Below, piece after piece: positions 59,512-64,000 of a stretch of 64,000 nucleotides of DNA. Below the pieces are notes generated by a model. The model saw nothing but the letters and a program-made list of their open reading frames with translations. It searched no databases and was not told the origin of the DNA. Both the position numbers and the translations under genes were made by a program. Source of the DNA: Parachitinimonas caeni (lineage in GTDB: Bacteria > Pseudomonadota > Gammaproteobacteria > Burkholderiales > Chitinimonadaceae). The stretch lies in the NCBI RefSeq assembly GCF_030129945.1, contig NZ_JARRAF010000003.1, forward strand, positions 124,001-188,000. The letters run 5' to 3'. Each line of letters begins with the position of its first letter. The stretch's first letter is position 1.

Positions 59512-59533
59512 ACCCGCCATCTGGCGGGTTTTT
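59512..59533 (+). terminator. Intrinsic terminator of the pilin gene
   Basis: Stem ACCCGCCA / TGGCGGGT (59512-59519 and 59522-59529) followed by TTTTT. Lies between the pilin and the convergent antiporter gene. Confidence 0.9.
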
Positions 59534-59551
59534 CTTGGTCATTGCCGGTAC

Positions 59552-61522
59552 TCAGCCTTGCAGCAAGCGCCCTTCAGCTGCGGCCAGATCCGCTTCACGT
59601 CCCAGCAAGACCAGCACATCGCCTTCTTGCAGACTGAAGTCTTGCGGAGGTGCTTCGGCACGCTGCCCGCGTCGGCGAACCGACTTCACTTCGACTTCGT
59701 AACCTGCCAACTGCATATCGGCCAATGTCTTGCCGACGGCCGCCGCATCTGCCGGCAGCAACACGGAATGTAGGCGCGGCTGAGCATGGTCATCCAAAGC
59801 CAGGCTTTCATCCGTCACGCCGCGAAAGAAACCGCGAAACAAGCTGTAACGCGCCTCACGCGCCGTGCGAATGTGTTTGACGACCCGATTCAGCGGTACT
59901 CCCAGAAGCATCATGGCGTGAGAACCGAGCATCAAACTACCTTCCAGCACCTCGGCCACCACTTCGTCTGCGCCGGCCGCCCGCAGCCGATCAATGTCCG
60001 CATCATTGCCGGTTCTGACAATCACCGGCAGGTCCGGTCGTGCGTCCTGCACCAAGTGCAGAATCTTCAATGCAGACTCTGTGTCGTTGTAAGTGATGAT
60101 CAAGGCGCGTGCACGCGCCAGTCCTACCGACGCCAGAACTTCGCGGCGCGTGGCATCTCCAAACGCCACCAGCTCACCAGCGGCAGCAGCTTCCTGCACT
60201 CGCTCCGGGTCCAGATCAAGCGCATAGAAGGGAATTTCCTCCTGCTCCAGCAGTCTTGCCAACGCCTGACCGCTACGACCGTAACCGCACAGGATGACGT
60301 GGTCAGAACTGGCCATGGTGCGCGCCGCCAGCGCCGTCAATTGCATGGATTGAAACATCCAGTCCGATGCAATGAACCGACGCACAATCCGGTCGGACTG
60401 TTGAATCAGGAAGGGGGCAACCAGCATGGATAGCAGAACCGCCGCCAGCGCCACCTGACGTACACTTTCCGATACCACGCCAGAAGCTGCCGCCAACGCG
60501 AGCAATACAAAGCCGAACTCACCGCCCTGCCCTAAAGCAATGCCGGTTCGGGCGGCATGGCCTGGTGCGTGCCCAAACAGACGAGCCAAAGCCGCTACCA
60601 GCACCAGCTTTCCGAGCGTAAGCCCCAGCAGAGTCAGTACAATCAGGAAGAACTGTTGCCACAGCACCTGAAAATTCAACTGCATGCCAATCGTTATAAA
60701 AAACAAACCCAGCAAGAGGTCGCGGAAAGGTCGAATATCATCTTCCACCTGATGGCGGTATTCGGTTTCGGCAATCAGCATGCCGGCAATAAACGCACCA
60801 AGCGCCAGCGACAACCCGGCAGCCCCGGTGCCGTATGCCACCCCCAGCGTCACCAGCAAGACATTCAAGACAAACAGTTCCGGTGAACGTTGTTTGGCCA
60901 CCAGATGGAATAAGGGACGCAGTAACTTCGGTCCGAAATACAGCAGAATCACCAGGGCCACCGCAATTTTCAGTGTGGCCATGCCCAGCGCCATCCACAG
61001 TGAATCGCCTGATTTGGATAAAGCCGGAATCAGGATCAGCAGCGGTACCACGGCCAGATCCTGAAACAGCAACACACCGATGGCATTCTGACCATGCGTG
61101 GCATTGACCTCGGTTCGCTCTGCGAGCAACTTCGAGACAATCGCGGTCGATGACATGGCAAATGCGCCGCCTAGCGCAATGCCCGTCTGCCAGGGTAAGC
61201 CGGCCAACAAGGTGATGATGGCCGTAATCAGCATGGTGCCGATCACCTGACTGGATCCCAGGCCAAACACGGTGGTTCGCATTGAAATCAACTTGGGCAA
61301 GCTGAATTCGAGCCCAAGACTGAACATCAGGAAAACCACCCCGTATTCACCCAGCTCGCTGGCTTCGGCACTTGAGTGGACCAGACCAAAAGCATTTGGA
61401 CCAATCAATAGCCCAACAAGCAAGTAGCCCAGCATGGCCGGCAATCTCGCCGCCCGACACAGAATGACCGCCACCACAGCGGCCGCCAGCAGGATTAACA
61501 CCAGTCGCAAGCTTTCGTGCAT
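59552..61522 (-). CDS. KefB/KefC-type cation/proton antiporter (CPA2 family)
   Basis: 656 aa. N-terminal CPA2 exchanger domain with about 12-13 helices (MLGYLLVGLLIGPNAFGL, SLGLEFSLPKL, FQDLAVVPLLIL), then a cytoplasmic RCK_N domain (VILCGYGRSGQALARLLEQEEIPFYALDLDPERV, NAD-binding, about 412-530) and a C-terminal TrkA-C domain (about 575-650). K+/H+ or Na+/H+ exchange for pH or osmotic control; glutathione gating as in KefB/C cannot be judged. Stands alone, divergent from kdsD; this kefB/kdsD neighbourhood recurs in betaproteobacteria. Confidence 0.92.
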   Translation of the reverse strand: MHESLRLVLILLAAAVVAVILCRAARLPAMLGYLLVGLLIGPNAFGLVHSSAEASELGEYGVVFLMFSLGLEFSLPKLISMRTTVFGLGSSQVIGTMLITAIITLLAGLPWQTGIALGGAFAMSSTAIVSKLLAERTEVNATHGQNAIGVLLFQDLAVVPLLILIPALSKSGDSLWMALGMATLKIAVALVILLYFGPKLLRPLFHLVAKQRSPELFVLNVLLVTLGVAYGTGAAGLSLALGAFIAGMLIAETEYRHQVEDDIRPFRDLLLGLFFITIGMQLNFQVLWQQFFLIVLTLLGLTLGKLVLVAALARLFGHAPGHAARTGIALGQGGEFGFVLLALAAASGVVSESVRQVALAAVLLSMLVAPFLIQQSDRIVRRFIASDWMFQSMQLTALAARTMASSDHVILCGYGRSGQALARLLEQEEIPFYALDLDPERVQEAAAAGELVAFGDATRREVLASVGLARARALIITYNDTESALKILHLVQDARPDLPVIVRTGNDADIDRLRAAGADEVVAEVLEGSLMLGSHAMMLLGVPLNRVVKHIRTAREARYSLFRGFFRGVTDESLALDDHAQPRLHSVLLPADAAAVGKTLADMQLAGYEVEVKSVRRRGQRAEAPPQDFSLQEGDVLVLLGREADLAAAEGRLLQG

Positions 61523-61653
61523 AAATCACCTCAGGGGCATTGGGTTTGCCCACTCTGCCCCAATTATAGAAATTCAAGTTCAGTGGCTCTGTAAAGGTTC
61601 ATAACGCAAGCCAAGCCTGCTCGGCGCCATCCAAAGGTCTGCCCGGCGCATCC

Positions 61654-61662
61654 TGTTATACT
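61654..61662 (+). promoter_or_regulatory. Extended -10 promoter of kdsD
   Basis: TGTTATACT (61654-61662): extended -10 (TGnTATACT) without a recognisable -35. Predicted start about 61669, two bases before the kdsD ATG, which lacks a Shine-Dalgarno. Confidence 0.45.
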
Positions 61663-61670
61663 TTCACCCT

Positions 61671-62669
61671 ATGACAGAACCACAAATCTCCTCCGCCGAA
61701 CCAGATATCCAGACGGTACTGGCCTCGGCACGCAATGTCCTGAAGATCGAAGCCGACGCGATCCTGAATGTCGCTATGCGGCTCGATCCGCTATTTGTCC
61801 GCGCCCATACCATGATCCTGTCCTGCAAAGGTCGGGTGGTGGTCAGCGGCATGGGGAAAAGCGGCCATATTGCCCGTAAAATTGCGGCAACATTGGCCAG
61901 CACCGGTACACCGGCGTTCTTTGTTCACCCTGCAGAAGCCGCCCACGGCGATCTAGGCATGATCACCGCTGACGACATCTGGCTGGCCCTATCGAATTCA
62001 GGTGAAGTCGAAGAACTCACCAGCCTGCTACCCGCCATCAAACGCAAGGGCATCGCCATTATTGCCATGACCGGCAATGCCAGCTCGACACTGGCCAAAG
62101 CGGCCACCGTTCACCTTGATGCAAAAGTCGATCAGGAAGCCTGCCCGCTCAATCTCGCACCGACGGCCAGTACCACGGCAGCGTTGGCGTTGGGTGATGC
62201 ACTGGCAGTCACCCTGCTGGAGTCCCGAGGCTTTGGTCGGGAAGATTTTGCGCTGTCCCATCCTGGTGGCAGCCTGGGCCGCAAGCTGCTCGTCCATGTC
62301 CGGGACATCATGCACAGTGGCGATGAATTGCCAATAGTTCCCGTCGGCACCTCGGTCAAGGATGCGCTGTTTGAAGTCAGTCGCAAAGGGCTGGGCATGA
62401 CTGCCGTTGTGGATGCCAACGGCAATCTGGTCGGCCTGTTTACGGATGGAGACTTGCGACGGGCACTGGATCGTGACATCAACCTGTCCACCACCCTGAT
62501 CGAATCCGTCATGACCCGGAATCCGCTATGCATAGACGCCAGCCATCTGGCTGCCGAAGCGGTGCAGATCATGGAAACCCGCAAGAAGAACGGCTTGCTG
62601 GTACTCGATCACGGCAAATTGGTAGGCGCCTTGAATATGCACGACCTGCTACGAGCAGGCGTGGTCTGA
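61671..62669 (+). CDS. kdsD: Arabinose-5-phosphate isomerase
   Basis: 332 aa. Makes D-arabinose 5-phosphate from ribulose 5-phosphate for Kdo synthesis. SIS domain (about 40-175; VVVSGMGKSGHIARKIAATLASTGTPAFFVHPAEAAHGDLGM, LALSNSGEVEEL) and two C-terminal CBS domains (about 205-325; GLFTDGDLRRAL). Start ATG 61671 has no ribosome site. First gene of kdsD-kdsC-lptC-lptA. Confidence 0.96.
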   Translation: MTEPQISSAEPDIQTVLASARNVLKIEADAILNVAMRLDPLFVRAHTMILSCKGRVVVSGMGKSGHIARKIAATLASTGTPAFFVHPAEAAHGDLGMITADDIWLALSNSGEVEELTSLLPAIKRKGIAIIAMTGNASSTLAKAATVHLDAKVDQEACPLNLAPTASTTAALALGDALAVTLLESRGFGREDFALSHPGGSLGRKLLVHVRDIMHSGDELPIVPVGTSVKDALFEVSRKGLGMTAVVDANGNLVGLFTDGDLRRALDRDINLSTTLIESVMTRNPLCIDASHLAAEAVQIMETRKKNGLLVLDHGKLVGALNMHDLLRAGVV

Positions 62670-62684
62670 TTGGGAGTAAACGAA

Positions 62685-63200
62685 TTGCAAGAGCGTGCAA
62701 GAGCAGTCAAGTTGATGATTTTTGATGTCGATGGCGTCATGACCGATGGCCGCCTCTACTACACCGATGATGGGCAGGAACTTAAAGCATTCAATGCACT
62801 CGATGGTCATGGATTGAAAATGCTGAAGCAGTCTGGCGTTGAACTGGCGATTATTTCTGGCCGCCACTCCCGGCTGGTTGAACATCGCGCCCGCAACCTC
62901 GGCATCCATCACCTGCACCTCGGTGCGCACGACAAACTCGAAGCCTTCGAAAAACTGCTTGCCGCCACGCAGTTCACACCTGATCAGTGCGGATTCATGG
63001 GCGACGACGTAATCGACTTGCCGGTTATGCGGCGTTGCCAGTTTGCGGTAGCCGTGCCAGATGCGCCTGAACTTGTCCGCCAGCATGCCCACTACGTTAC
63101 GGGAGCAGCAGGAGGCTGCGGCGCAGTACGCGAACTTTGCGAAGTACTGATGCAGGCCCAAGGAACCTTCGACGCACAAATGGCGCGTTATTTGAACTAA
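62685..63200 (+). CDS. kdsC: Kdo-8-phosphate phosphatase
   Basis: 171 aa from TTG 62685, chosen because GGGAG lies 8 bp upstream; TTG 62670, directly after the kdsD stop, is the alternative (176 aa). HAD-family phosphatase: nucleophile and acid Asp in FDVDGVMTDG, then SGRHS, and metal-binding Asp in GFMGDDVIDLPVM. Removes phosphate from Kdo-8-P. Confidence 0.95.
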   Translation: MQERARAVKLMIFDVDGVMTDGRLYYTDDGQELKAFNALDGHGLKMLKQSGVELAIISGRHSRLVEHRARNLGIHHLHLGAHDKLEAFEKLLAATQFTPDQCGFMGDDVIDLPVMRRCQFAVAVPDAPELVRQHAHYVTGAAGGCGAVRELCEVLMQAQGTFDAQMARYLN

Positions 63201-63204
63201 ACAG

Positions 63205-63780
63205 ATGAACACCGACCACTCCGCCATTGCCTTCCCGATTGCCCTGCTGGCTGGCCTCGCCGCCTTGGCATTGGCGCTGGATCGCATCACGACCATCCCC
63301 TTGTTTGTGCCGGGACCGGTGAAACATGAGCCGGACACGGTTATCGAGAATTTCACCGCGCTGTCTTTGGGCGAGGATGGCAAACCGATTTATGAGTTAT
63401 CCGCGCGCAAGATGCTGCACTACCCGGATGATGACTCAGCCGAGTTGGCCGAAGCACGCATGCGCCGCACCATTACCGGCAGCCCCGTCCTCAACATCAG
63501 CGCAGATCGGGCTCGCATTCTCGATCGCGGCCACGAAGTCTGGTTCGATGGCAATGTTGTCATGGTTAGAGAACCTCACGCCGGAGACCTGCCGCTGACC
63601 GTCCGTACCTCACGTCTGTGGGCCAATGCTGCCGATGGATTAGCCAAGTCTGATCAGGCCGTCACTGCCGAATCTGGCCACAACAGACTCTCGGCCGTTG
63701 GCTTCGACTACAACAATGCCCAGCAGATCATGAATCTGCACTCTCAAGTGAAAATCGACTATGCCCAACCAAAACGTTAA
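63205..63780 (+). CDS. lptC: LPS export protein LptC
   Basis: 191 aa. One N-terminal membrane anchor (about 8-27) and a periplasmic LptC beta-jellyroll (PDTVIENFTALSLGEDGKPIYELSARKMLHYPDDDSAELAEAR). Bitopic partner of LptBFG that passes LPS to LptA. Its last 20 bases overlap the lptA start. Confidence 0.94.
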   Translation: MNTDHSAIAFPIALLAGLAALALALDRITTIPLFVPGPVKHEPDTVIENFTALSLGEDGKPIYELSARKMLHYPDDDSAELAEARMRRTITGSPVLNISADRARILDRGHEVWFDGNVVMVREPHAGDLPLTVRTSRLWANAADGLAKSDQAVTAESGHNRLSAVGFDYNNAQQIMNLHSQVKIDYAQPKR

Positions 63781-64000
63781 GCCGCTATTGGTATTGCTCT
63801 TACTTGTCAGCACCTTTGCTACTGCACGGGCCGAACTGGCCGATCGGGATCAGCCCATTCATGTTGAAGCCGAGACCACCAGCACGGATACCCGCAATTC
63901 CCGAAACGTCTTGCAGGGCAATGTGACGGTCGTTCAAGGCTCGCTGCAGATGAAGGCGGACAAAGCAACGATCTGGGAAGACAAAACAGGCAATCAATAT
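63761..64000 (+). CDS. lptA: LPS export protein LptA (3' end outside window)
   Basis: Open frame of 80 codons from ATG 63761 to the window end. Signal peptide MPNQNVKPLLVLLLLVSTF-ATARA (cleavage before ELADRD), then DQPIHVEAETTSTDTRNSRNVLQGNVTVVQGSLQMKADKATI-type OstA/LptA repeats. Periplasmic bridge protein between LptC and LptD. Overlaps lptC by 20 bp. lptB and rpoN usually follow, which would be relevant to the sigma-54 systems in this window. Confidence 0.93.
   Translation, partial: MPNQNVKPLLVLLLLVSTFATARAELADRDQPIHVEAETTSTDTRNSRNVLQGNVTVVQGSLQMKADKATIWEDKTGNQY

Overview
The window is chromosomal DNA from a Gram-negative proteobacterium, most likely a betaproteobacterium close to the Neisseriales. 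The reasons are the order hisG-D-B-H-A-F-I-E followed by hinT-tatABC, the petABC-sspA-sspB block, a short HisG (which needs a HisZ partner), purM-purN followed by DUF3108 genes and an RsmB-like methyltransferase, and LPS genes (kdsD-kdsC-lptC-lptA). No genus can be named from sequence alone. I saw no phage, IS element, CRISPR array, rRNA or tRNA.

Layout. 1-2 kb: 3' part of a PilR-type sigma-54 regulator and a small membrane protein with a BRO-N-like tail. 2-3 kb: an AT-rich orphan gene. 3-11.4 kb: a signalling and metabolism unit. It holds a TorS-like hybrid kinase (H683, D974, D1121, H1278) with a REC-GGDEF diguanylate cyclase on the minus strand, and a flavin amine oxidase plus a DctP-type periplasmic binding protein on the plus strand. 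11.7-22 kb: M48 protease, HIT protein, PilZ-like protein, Hda, PerM-type transporter, purM, purN, two DUF3108 proteins and an rRNA methyltransferase. 22-26 kb (minus): sspB, sspA and petCBA, the cytochrome bc1 complex. 26-28 kb: nif3-like and degS-like genes, divergent with abutting start codons. 28-42 kb (minus): a 22-gene run reading mlaF-E-D-C-B-A, ABC ATPase, ABC permease, ibaG, DUF4870, hisG-D-B-H-A-F-I-E, hinT, tatA-B-C. hisC and murA are not in it.

42-59.5 kb (plus): a complete-looking MSHA-like type IV pilus or pseudopilus assembly cluster. It has an NtrC-type regulator, MshM, MshL (secretin), MshN, MshE (ATPase), MshG (platform), three inner-membrane assembly proteins in the MshI/J/K positions, two prepilin-like proteins, a divergent PrsK-like membrane histidine kinase, and a stand-alone type IV prepilin. 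The prepilin has a textbook sigma-54 promoter (TGGCAC-N5-TTGCT). A near-identical -24/-12 element sits just before the first prepilin-like gene. The flanking kinase and regulator plausibly form a dedicated two-component system driving sigma-54 expression of the pilin. No prepilin peptidase is present.

59.5-64 kb: a KefB/C-type cation/proton antiporter (minus), then kdsD-kdsC-lptC-lptA (lptA cut by the window end), the start of the Kdo and LPS-export operon.

Stretches over 300 bp without genes are 8196-8529 (divergent promoter region) and 11347-11721 (convergent gap holding a dispersed palindromic repeat and a strong hairpin).
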